A stretch of DNA of 64,000 nt from Puia sp. (GTDB lineage: Bacteria; Bacteroidota; Bacteroidia; Chitinophagales; Chitinophagaceae): positions 1 to 64,000 of the forward strand of contig JARLGZ010000277.1 in NCBI GenBank assembly GCA_031292515.1. The letters are read 5' to 3'. Within the stretch, counting starts at the first letter, position 1, and every line of letters starts with the position of its first letter. Under the pieces are notes generated by a model that did no database searches, had not been told where the DNA came from, and was given only the letters and a program-made list of their open reading frames with translations. Positions 36,445 to 43,823 of this stretch are shown piece by piece. The position numbers and the translations under genes are program-made.

Positions 36445-37716
36445 ATGAAAGCAACGGGTCCCGTCAGCAAAAGAATTTTTGAAAAACCATATCAAATGTT
36501 GAAAAAAACTTTCCCCGTTAATAAGAACGGGTCAAATACAGTAGACAGCGCTTCACAGACCGATAAAATCGGGGGCAATGGGCTGCATATCGGGATTTTG
36601 CTCTCGCTGGTTCGGGAAGAAAAAGGCATACCAATCGAACGGTTGGAAAAGAAATTACAAATTGATCGGAAAGAAATTATCAGTCGTCAAAAAAAAGCGG
36701 TTTGGTATGTCTCTGAGTTTACCAAGTATGTAGAAGCCCTAAAAGTAAGCGCCGACGATCTGCTGTCGATATTCCCCCGCCATCCGGTAATCGGATCGCC
36801 CGAAAAGCCAATCGGCTCAATAATAAAACGAGCCCGAATCAGTCTGCAACTCAGCCATCACAAATTCGGAGACAACCTGGGCACTAATCCCTATAAGGTC
36901 AGGAACCTGGAAAGGGCTACGGCCCTTCCGTTAGACATATTGTATCGTATCGCCCTTTCCCTGGGAACATCCGTAACAGAACTGTTAAACGACCAAAAGA
37001 AGATAAAAACGATTGGAACGGAACAGAATCCGATAGGGCGAAAAATTAAATTCTCCCGGGAAACAAGCGGGATCACCGTGGAAGAGTCCTCCCGGAAACT
37101 GGGGCTTACTTATTTTGAATACAGGCTCTTCGAGAGAAGCACCTGTCTTTCGGAAAGATTATTTGCGAAGATCGCAAGCGTTCTCAAAATGAGCGAAACG
37201 AAAATACTATCCCTGAAACCACCCGGCGAAGAGGAGTGGGTATTCTTGCCGAATGGTCATTTGGGTTTGAAAATCAGGCATGTCAGGGAATCAAAAAAAT
37301 GGTCCGCATACAAGCTCGCATCCGTTGCCAAATACAAAGTCCATTATATTTCAGAGCTGGAAAAGCGCGACCGAATCAAAAAAAGCGACCTGGAATCGAT
37401 CGCCCATGCCATGGAAATATCCATTAAGACAATTGTAGAGGCCCCCGAGGACGATCTGTCATCGCTGATAGGGAGCATAGAAAGACCGATCGGGTTGCAA
37501 TTTAAGGCTGTAAGACGATTTCATCAAAGAACCACCCATAATATGGCTAAGATATTGTGTATGGATCATGCCAAATACCTGAATTTCGAAAACAGCCAGG
37601 TACAAATTTCGAGGAGACTCCTGGACACACTTACCCGAAAACTCAAACTTCCGAATTCTTATATATTGGATATCTCTTATCCGGAAGTAGATAAGGTAAG
37701 AAAATATTTCAGTTAA
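36445..37716 (+). CDS. Protein with five tandem XRE-like HTH domains (poly-XRE 1)
   Basis: 423 residues from ATG 36445, just after the upstream stop. After a basic, unstructured N-terminus, five units of about 65 residues follow at roughly 47-109, 117-181, 191-256, 268-333 and 343-409. Each begins with a G-x4-PIG-xx-[IL]-[KR]-xx-R element (for example GSPEKPIGSIIKRAR and GSIERPIGLQFKAVRR) and continues with the helix spacing of Cro/C1-type HTH domains. One or two XRE domains per protein is normal; five is unusual. Domains 4 and 5 match domains 3 and 4 of the next gene. DNA binding is inference; several units lack a typical recognition helix and could be protein-protein modules. Confidence 0.75.
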   Translation: MKATGPVSKRIFEKPYQMLKKTFPVNKNGSNTVDSASQTDKIGGNGLHIGILLSLVREEKGIPIERLEKKLQIDRKEIISRQKKAVWYVSEFTKYVEALKVSADDLLSIFPRHPVIGSPEKPIGSIIKRARISLQLSHHKFGDNLGTNPYKVRNLERATALPLDILYRIALSLGTSVTELLNDQKKIKTIGTEQNPIGRKIKFSRETSGITVEESSRKLGLTYFEYRLFERSTCLSERLFAKIASVLKMSETKILSLKPPGEEEWVFLPNGHLGLKIRHVRESKKWSAYKLASVAKYKVHYISELEKRDRIKKSDLESIAHAMEISIKTIVEAPEDDLSSLIGSIERPIGLQFKAVRRFHQRTTHNMAKILCMDHAKYLNFENSQVQISRRLLDTLTRKLKLPNSYILDISYPEVDKVRKYFS

Positions 37717-37727
37717 AAAACGGGACT

Positions 37728-38711
37728 ATGGCAGTAGAAAAGGAACCCATTGTACCTACCGGCTATCCCGCTATTTTGGGGTCTATAAGCGATCCGATCG
37801 GCCCCCGGCTCTATAAATTTCGACTATTGCTGAACATCAGGCGGAAAGAACTGGCCGACAGGATGAATTGTCATCACCTGGATGTCCGCTATATCGAAAG
37901 AAGAACGACGGTATCCCTGGAAACCGTTTATAAAATTGTCGCACTATTGGATATTACCCTGCCGCAATTGTTGGGCGAGGAAAAGTTTACGATGTATGGA
38001 AGCCCTTCCAACCCGGCAGGTGCGGCTATCAAAGCCATGCGGGAAGCCAGGGGAAGACTCGTTCCAGAATTTTCTAAAAAGGCAGGCTTCTCTCTCAGGC
38101 ATTATCAGAAAATTGAACAAAGTATCGAGATTCCCGAGCGTTTTTATCTTCGGATCAAAGAGGCGCTTTCAAAAAACCTGGAGGATATCACAGATGCAAG
38201 AAGATCCACCGGGGAACCTTGGGTATTCCCCCCTAAAGGGCATATCGGATCAAAACTACGCCACATCAGAGAATCAAAAGGCCTGAACAAAAAGCAGATG
38301 GCTAAAAAAATGGGATATACCATTTCCATCGTAAATCAGATGGAAAAATCCGAAACGATCAAAAAGACGCTCCTTACGACTGCAGCCACTGCCTTACGAT
38401 CCACCCTCCAGGAGATCGTAGATGCGCTGGACGCAGAAGCGATCGAATTATTCGGAAGTGTGGAAATGCCCATCGGGAAGCAATTTAAGGCCGTCCGTCT
38501 CCACTTCACGTTGACGCCGAGGGAAATGGCCCGAAAAATAAAAATGCATCCGCAGAACTATTTCGATATCGAAGAAAAGATGGTACAATGCACTGGTAAA
38601 ATGCTGAGTAGAGTGGCTGTCGGTTTGGGGGTAACCAATGAGTATGTTTTGGAATTTCGCCCAAAGGAAAGCCCACATGAGGTTTATAGCCATCCGATGG
38701 ATAACTCTTGA
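37728..38711 (+). CDS. Protein with four tandem XRE-like HTH domains (poly-XRE 2)
   Basis: 327 residues, a paralogue of the preceding gene 11 bases upstream. Units lie at about 18-82, 91-155, 168-232 and 243-307, with openings GSISDPIGPRLYKFR, GSPSNPAGAAIKAMR, PKGHIGSKLRHIRES and GSVEMPIGKQFKAVR. The third has the best XRE pattern (LNKKQMAKKMGYTISIVNQM). The order of the last two units is the same as in poly-XRE 1, so the genes arose by duplication with gain or loss of one unit. Probably forms a complex with, or acts beside, poly-XRE 1. Confidence 0.75.
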   Translation: MAVEKEPIVPTGYPAILGSISDPIGPRLYKFRLLLNIRRKELADRMNCHHLDVRYIERRTTVSLETVYKIVALLDITLPQLLGEEKFTMYGSPSNPAGAAIKAMREARGRLVPEFSKKAGFSLRHYQKIEQSIEIPERFYLRIKEALSKNLEDITDARRSTGEPWVFPPKGHIGSKLRHIRESKGLNKKQMAKKMGYTISIVNQMEKSETIKKTLLTTAATALRSTLQEIVDALDAEAIELFGSVEMPIGKQFKAVRLHFTLTPREMARKIKMHPQNYFDIEEKMVQCTGKMLSRVAVGLGVTNEYVLEFRPKESPHEVYSHPMDNS

Positions 38712-38768
38712 GTTGGACGAGTAGCGCGTATCAAATGAAGATTCTTATTTTAACCTCAATTGCTTATT

Positions 38769-39245
38769 ATGAAATTGTTTCTGCATTTAGTTATCGTTTG
38801 GGGTCTGTTTTCTGGTTGCTCAAACGAAACCGTTAAACCATCGGATACCGACACTTCGGGTAAAGGCAATAGCCCGGCGATCACCCAAGAGCAGGATACT
38901 GGTATTTCAGGGAAGGGCAATACCAAGTCGATCACCCAGGAGCAAGAAGCCAGCGTTTCAAGGAAGGGCAATCCTCTATTGGTCAAACAACAGCAGGATT
39001 CCAGCCCGAATGTTCAAATTACCTTGCAGGGAGATAGCAATACCGTTGAAACGAATTCCAACATATCGGGCGATGGAAATAATATATCCGTAGATCAACG
39101 ACAGGATTCGGGTCGGCATTTCCAAAACAAATGCAAGGTCTCGGGAAAGGGCAACAACATTTCAGTGAGGCAGGGAAAGGGCGTCAGCGTGGATATCCAG
39201 ATCACGGTGGCAGGCGACAGTAACAACGTTCAAATCAGCCATTAA
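38769..39245 (+). CDS. Lipoprotein with curlin-like repeats
   Basis: 158 residues. MKLFLHLVIVWGLFSGC is a lipoprotein signal with the lipobox LFSGC. The mature part consists of about seven repeats of the type SGKGNxxxITQEQD (SGKGNSPAITQEQD, SGKGNTKSITQEQE, SGDGNNISVDQRQD, SGKGNNISVRQGKG). The spacing G-x-x-N-x5-Q is that of curlin (CsgA/CsgB) repeats that fold into a beta-solenoid amyloid. Lipid anchoring would make it a surface nucleator or coat rather than a free fibre subunit. It follows poly-XRE 2 by 57 bases, the last gene of the operon. Confidence 0.7.
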   Translation: MKLFLHLVIVWGLFSGCSNETVKPSDTDTSGKGNSPAITQEQDTGISGKGNTKSITQEQEASVSRKGNPLLVKQQQDSSPNVQITLQGDSNTVETNSNISGDGNNISVDQRQDSGRHFQNKCKVSGKGNNISVRQGKGVSVDIQITVAGDSNNVQISH

Positions 39246-39287
39246 GTGGCGCTGCGGACGGATTGTCACGGATTTGGCAGTGGGTAC

Positions 39288-40148
39288 TCACTGAAGCAAC
39301 TTCCTGAACTTGTCTTTTAGTAAGTCGACCGATGAGTAATGCTTCCTATAATTTTCCAACAATTGTAGGACATAGCTCTGATCCGTACAGGAAACATAGT
39401 TGGTTGCCTGGGCTGGCAATAACATATCAATCATAACTTTTACAAAACTTTGAACGATCAATTCACGGCGGTCATGGCGGAAAAGGACTTTTGTCGGGGT
39501 CAGCGGAAATATCATCCCGGAAGTATGGAGCGACTGGCCTTGCTCATGGAGTGAAATAACAGGGTTGTCGCTAACTAATTTTGGCAGCCCGTCGGGGAAA
39601 GTTATAATTGTGGCATGATCCTGTTCCTGTTTTGTAAAGATCTCCGGGTACGTGATCCCCGGCATCTGCCCACGAAGGAATCTAATAAACTGCGGATCTT
39701 TGATCAGTTCTCTTTCCCGGTCATCGGATTCTCTTTCTCCAGTTGTTTTGTTGATTAACTTAGCGCCAAAGACCGAAAGGTTTTTGGCATTTGTAACCAG
39801 ATCCTCCAATTGCGCTGTGTTATTCGGGTTTCTCCAGTAAAGAATATTGGTAAAATACTGCAGATGCGTCCATTCAGCAGGGATTAACTGCGTTGCTCCC
39901 CTCTCTTTGATCTTCGCGAAAATATTGCTGATTAGGGTATCGTGTTTGGTAAAACTATTTTCGACGAAATAAGAGGCATTGCCCTTCGAAAATACCGTGT
40001 TGATATCGGGAACAAAGAAATGACTCGCCGGAGAAAACCGATTATCCCCCTTTTTGAACCGCCCTTTCCTGACATTGTAAATATAAAAGAGGCCGTCTTC
40101 GTCGGTAAAGTTTTTAAGGTAAAATTCGGGGACAAAATGTTGTTTCAT
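39288..40148 (-). CDS. DUF4238 domain protein
   Basis: 286 residues starting MKQHFVPEFYLKNFTDEDG, the characteristic DUF4238 opening (QHFVPxFYLxxF). Further family-like stretches are FTNILYWRNP and a DNPVI segment (LVSDNPVISLHEQG), then MIFPLTPTKVLFRHD. DUF4238 is widespread in mobile and defence-rich regions; its activity is not established to my knowledge. It converges on the curlin-like lipoprotein gene and starts 31 bases after the Lrp-like gene on the same strand. Confidence 0.85.
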   Translation of the reverse strand: MKQHFVPEFYLKNFTDEDGLFYIYNVRKGRFKKGDNRFSPASHFFVPDINTVFSKGNASYFVENSFTKHDTLISNIFAKIKERGATQLIPAEWTHLQYFTNILYWRNPNNTAQLEDLVTNAKNLSVFGAKLINKTTGERESDDRERELIKDPQFIRFLRGQMPGITYPEIFTKQEQDHATIITFPDGLPKLVSDNPVISLHEQGQSLHTSGMIFPLTPTKVLFRHDRRELIVQSFVKVMIDMLLPAQATNYVSCTDQSYVLQLLENYRKHYSSVDLLKDKFRKLLQ

Positions 40149-40179
40149 GAATTTAACGCTAAAGGCGGCTTGCTTGGAG

Positions 40180-40686
40180 CTAATGGGAACTCCTGGAAGG
40201 CTTTCGGGACTTTTTGTCCGTTTTTAACGAAAAAGTGGTTTCGACTTTGTTTTCTTTCAACACTACAAAACTCCGCATGCCGCCAATGTCCGGGAGGGCC
40301 GAGAGTTTTTCCACAAGAAATGCCTGGTATTCCTTCAGGTCTTTGGTGACTATTTTCAGGATATAATCGTAATCGCCGGTAACATGATAGCACTCCATGA
40401 CTTCGTGGAATTGGGTACACTCCCTTGCAAACCCGAGTAAGGCCTCATTGGATTGCTCTTTTAATTCGACGCCAACGATTGCAACGAGATTTTTTTCGAT
40501 CAGGTCCTTATTGAGGATCGCCGTATAACTTACAATAAAGCCGTCTTCTTCCAATCGCTTGATGCGTTGCACCACCGCTGTCGAGGAACGATTGATTTTA
40601 TCCGCGATTTCTTTGTTGGTCAGGCGGCTGTTATGTTGTAAAAGTCTAAGTATAGTAATATCTGTTTCATCAATGGTGCCCACCAT
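40180..40686 (-). CDS. Lrp/AsnC-family transcriptional regulator
   Basis: 168 residues: N-terminal winged HTH (DETDITILRLLQHNSRLTNK and INRSSTAVVQRIKRLEEDGF) and a C-terminal RAM ligand-binding domain (VAIVGVELKEQ, CYHVTGDYDYILKIVTKDL). Such proteins respond to amino acids as dimers or octamers. A basic tail (KTDKKSRKPSRSSH) extends past the usual end. The target is likely itself or adjacent genes; no operator could be defined. Confidence 0.93.
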   Translation of the reverse strand: MVGTIDETDITILRLLQHNSRLTNKEIADKINRSSTAVVQRIKRLEEDGFIVSYTAILNKDLIEKNLVAIVGVELKEQSNEALLGFARECTQFHEVMECYHVTGDYDYILKIVTKDLKEYQAFLVEKLSALPDIGGMRSFVVLKENKVETTFSLKTDKKSRKPSRSSH

Positions 40687-41352
40687 AAGTTTACTTTTTA
40701 AAGTTTTAGAATTCGTTCCGCTTTGAATTCTTCTGAATCGTAAGATTTCGGGAGCTAATTTAACTATTTTGACAGGTACGGCGAATTTAACTGGTTAGCT
40801 TACTGAAATTTTTAACCTTTATCAAAAGATTGCCCCACATGATAAGAGACACTATTTTGAAGACAGGCGCCAGCGGACATGTAGCAGCTGAATGCATATA
40901 TTCCTCCCAGCATAAACACGGATATCCGCATGTACTATCTGTCAATTTCCGCCGCTCGGAACCCTTCATTAACTCGGATGTCCCCGTCGAAAAGCTGTAC
41001 GTCCCCAATAAAACCTTGTTGGTACGAGTCGTGAAAAAATCATGCTATTACCCAGCTTCATTTGTCGCCACCGAAAATTTCGAAAAACGACGAAAACAAT
41101 CCCCGGTCCACCAGCGGATGGCTTAGGAATATACCCAAACGTATTGGCGTCCGTCCGGGATGAGGCTGTTTTCAAAGGCCTTATGGCCGGATAGTACCCG
41201 GTCAGCGGATCCCGGACCCGCCGTACATTCATCCCGCACGACAAGCCGCAAGCGATAGCCAATACGTGGCCTGAAAGTGTCCACGATACCCGGGCCTCAT
41301 TGATTATGGGTGGAAGTCGTCGTTCAGCCCAACCATATGCCGCCATACCATC
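40687..41352. other. Gene-poor stretch between Lrp-like and sigma-factor genes
   Basis: Open frames of about 100 residues exist on both strands (40830-41126 plus, 40969-41346 minus), but they overlap each other and show no recognisable motif. I do not call either. The region probably contains the two divergent promoters and decayed sequence. Confidence 0.4.
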
Positions 41353-42039
41353 ATGAATCTGAGAACATGTAAATCAAACAATCCTTCGTACATGACTATC
41401 CACACCCCAGAAGAAACAACGCCGACGCTGGTTGGAAAGCAGACAGGTAAGCGACCTGTAAACAGGATACAGTCCTTTCCCCAGAAAATGAATCAACCCA
41501 TCAAGGGTCGTGATTTTGTAAAGTTATTTAGAAACGAAAAACTCAGGGAATTTGAAAGCCTTCATCGGGAGTTGCTTCATTATGCGTATAAGTACCTGGA
41601 AAACATACCCGATTCACAGGAAATTGTTTCGGAGGCGTTCATAAAATTGATAACGCTTCAAAAGCCGTTTAGCACGATGGAGCATGTACGAAGTTGGCTA
41701 TTTGTTGTTGTCCGAAACGCCTGCATAGATGTCTTGCGGGAAAAAATAGCGAATCGTAAATACATCACCCACATGGAGGCCGACGATTTCTTGGCTGCTC
41801 CAGACGACAGCCATGAGCGTTATGAGTGGGAGGAAAGATACAAATTGCTTCCCCAGATTGTGCATGAAATCAAAGACCTAAGTCCCCGGAAAAAAGCGGT
41901 CTTGTCTTTGTATTATTTTCAAAAAAAGACGTACAAAGAGATATCATCCATTTTAAACATTGCTGCGCAAACTGCCAGAAATCATAAAACGGAAGCGATC
42001 AACGAGGTGAGAGCGAAAATAAATATTCCGGAAAAATGA
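41353..42039 (+). CDS. ECF-type RNA polymerase sigma factor
   Basis: Up to 228 residues. Region 2 is seen as FESLHRELLHYAYKYLENIP, then SEAFIKLITLQKPF and VRSWLFVVVRNACIDVLREK. Region 4 is LSPRKKAVLSLYYFQKKTYK followed by EISSILNIAAQTARNH. The first 45 residues before M46 (ATG 41488) are unlike the family, so the true start may be 41488. No anti-sigma (FecR-like) gene or SusC/SusD pair adjoins it, so this is an orphan sigma factor whose regulon cannot be read here. Confidence 0.88.
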   Translation: MNLRTCKSNNPSYMTIHTPEETTPTLVGKQTGKRPVNRIQSFPQKMNQPIKGRDFVKLFRNEKLREFESLHRELLHYAYKYLENIPDSQEIVSEAFIKLITLQKPFSTMEHVRSWLFVVVRNACIDVLREKIANRKYITHMEADDFLAAPDDSHERYEWEERYKLLPQIVHEIKDLSPRKKAVLSLYYFQKKTYKEISSILNIAAQTARNHKTEAINEVRAKINIPEK

Positions 42040-42086
42040 GAAACTTGTGAATATTTTTTAGCTATAGAAATTCAACCATCGGATCG

Positions 42087-42353
42087 TCAATAGTCAGCCG
42101 AGGCACCGATGGCTACCAGCCGGCTTTTGTTAAACTTACGCTGGCCGGTTTCGATTCCCTGAGCCGTTTTCCACTCCAGCAGGAAGGTGACGTTTTTTTC
42201 CGTCTGGCTGTGAATGGCAACGACTTTTGAACAGTCGCCAAAGTTCCAACGCATAAATTCACCAACTTTGAATTCGCCGGCTGGTTTGGCCTCACACCAC
42301 CCGTATTCCTGCAGCCAGATACAAACCTTCCCATTGATCGTTTTCTGTGACAT
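42087..42353 (-). CDS. Hypothetical small protein downstream of element copy C
   Basis: 88 residues starting MSQKTINGKVCIWLQEYGWC, rich in beta-strand-forming residues (FLLEWKTAQGIETGQRKFNK). It ends close to and convergent with the sigma factor. No family recognised. Its upstream region contains a diverged copy of the same inverted-repeat element that precedes the two DUF6908-like genes, although the proteins are not related. Confidence 0.6.
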   Translation of the reverse strand: MSQKTINGKVCIWLQEYGWCEAKPAGEFKVGEFMRWNFGDCSKVVAIHSQTEKNVTFLLEWKTAQGIETGQRKFNKSRLVAIGASADY

Positions 42354-42435
42354 AATTGTTATTTTTATTTGTTATTAATTCTCGGACTGTTCGGTCCGGG
42401 GCTTTATTGAAACCCTTACGCGACCAGCGATTCCT

Positions 42436-42608
42436 ATGCTGCAAGGGAAATCCAAGTTGGAGGGGGAAAAATACGACCCAGATAAAGAAACCCGCAGGGG
42501 TCCTTGGAGCGAAGCGGTAAATGGTGTGGAGATTTTTTTACCGGAACCCGTGAAGCTGTTCGCGGCGAAGCCCGAACAGCGGAGACTTGGATTTCCTCGG
42601 CGCAGCAT
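42436..42608. repeat. Noncoding inverted-repeat element, copy C (diverged)
   Basis: Arms at 42436-42457 and 42585-42608 pair over ATGCTGC and GGAAATCCAAGT. Relative to copies A and B both arms carry the same substitutions (ATT to ATG, AAAGTCAAGGT to AAATCCAAGT), so pairing is kept. Conserved blocks GTGTGGAGATTTTTTT and CGACCAGC remain. An additional perfect 8-bp hairpin GCTGTTCG/CGAACAGC lies at 42555-42580. Confidence 0.65.
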
Positions 42609-42743
42609 TGTATCTGTCTTTACGGTTTCAAATAAAGACTCAGATGGAATGGTCATGTGTGCCGGTGGAATTTCCAGCAATGATTCATCCCTCGTATTTT
42701 CCCCGTTCGAAAAATAATACCCAGGTGCTCTTTTCGGATATCT

Positions 42744-43331
42744 TTAGCAAGCGTCTATTCTGATACCTCGCAAAAGGTATTTTATAATATTTTTTGCGGC
42801 TTTTTCAAAGACGTCATTCTCGGCGTTATGCCAGTTTTCAATAGCACGCAGGCCGGCAAGTATCGCGACCGTAGTCGTTTCGGGATCAACGGCTCTTATT
42901 TCTCCCCGATCGACGCCTTCTTGCAGCAGACTGGTCAACCGGCTACGAAAGTCCCGCTTCTTTTTTTGAATATAGGAATGGGTGGGCTCTTTTACATGCT
43001 GCGCTTCATGTTCATAGATGTAAATACGATCCGGGTCTATTCTCAACAGCTCCATGTAACGCTGCATAAACCCTTCCAGTTCTTCCAACTTGCTTTTTTG
43101 ACCAGCATCCACGTCTAGCATATGAGTTTCTATCTTGTAGCTAACCGAAACACAAATCTCACGCAAGATCTCCTCTTTGGAACGAAAATGACTGTATAGG
43201 GAGGCCGTTTCAAGATTCGAGGCATTGGCTAAATCCCGGATAGAAGTGCCTTGAAAACCAAGTGTCCGAAAAAGGCCGATCGCCTGATAAATGATCCTTT
43301 CCCTGCTGTTGTCTATAAAAGATGGGGGCAT
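42744..43331 (-). CDS. TetR/AcrR-family transcriptional regulator
   Basis: 195 residues. The N-terminal HTH reads RERIIYQAIGLFRTLGFQGT then SIRDLANASNLETASLYSHF with RSKEEIL, diagnostic of TetR. The C-terminal ligand domain is helical. It lies 25 bases downstream of the 148-residue gene in a minus-strand set with a TonB-dependent receptor, which it may control. Ligand unknown. Confidence 0.93.
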   Translation of the reverse strand: MPPSFIDNSRERIIYQAIGLFRTLGFQGTSIRDLANASNLETASLYSHFRSKEEILREICVSVSYKIETHMLDVDAGQKSKLEELEGFMQRYMELLRIDPDRIYIYEHEAQHVKEPTHSYIQKKKRDFRSRLTSLLQEGVDRGEIRAVDPETTTVAILAGLRAIENWHNAENDVFEKAAKNIIKYLLRGIRIDAC

Positions 43332-43356
43332 CGTATGTGGTTTGAATCTACCTGGC

Positions 43357-43803
43357 TTAACCGATTTTGGTGACAGGATACTTCGACCGGCCTAACCAGT
43401 TGTCAATGTCTTCCAGCGCCCAGGGAATAGCCGTCACGGCAATTACTTTGTTATCGTCATCAAGACGGAGCAATTGATCCGTGTCCAAGCCCACCGCCAC
43501 GATAATATCGGCCGTTTCGATAGCATCCGCTCTTTGTTCCCATTCATATTGATCTGCAAACCGGATGACACCACGCGAGGTACAACCCAACAGATCCATT
43601 TCTTTGAAAAGTTCCCGGGCTACCCGCTTTGCCCAGCGTTGTATCAAATGCCGGAACTCTTCCTGATCGGTAAACAAAATCACGATTCTCTTCTTTTCGG
43701 GATCTGGCCTCAATAGGGAATAGTTTGTTGCGAAAACGAAGGCATTTTTTAAGGCCTTAAAATTCCTGCAAGTCTCTTCGGTGTAAAATCGAATGTCTCT
43801 CAT
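43357..43803 (-). CDS. Unknown protein, short relative of the 258-residue protein
   Basis: 148 residues, cytoplasmic. The C-terminal half has the pattern IVAVGLDTDQLLRLDDDNKV and VTAIPWALEDIDNWLGR. The same pattern, GLDTGDLFKLGDK and AVPDEVHDIEQWIKTWDP, occurs in the protein encoded at 46709-47485 on the far side of the receptor gene, so the two are likely homologous. The alternation of hydrophobic strands and helices suggests a Rossmann-like fold (IVILFTDQEEF). Function unknown. Confidence 0.65.
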   Translation of the reverse strand: MRDIRFYTEETCRNFKALKNAFVFATNYSLLRPDPEKKRIVILFTDQEEFRHLIQRWAKRVARELFKEMDLLGCTSRGVIRFADQYEWEQRADAIETADIIVAVGLDTDQLLRLDDDNKVIAVTAIPWALEDIDNWLGRSKYPVTKIG

Positions 43804-43823
43804 ATTTTTAAGGTTGAATAAGA

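Noticed and set aside
40830-41346. Two opposing frames of about 100 codons between the Lrp-like and sigma-factor genes
   Set aside because: They overlap each other and neither has a recognisable domain or convincing start.
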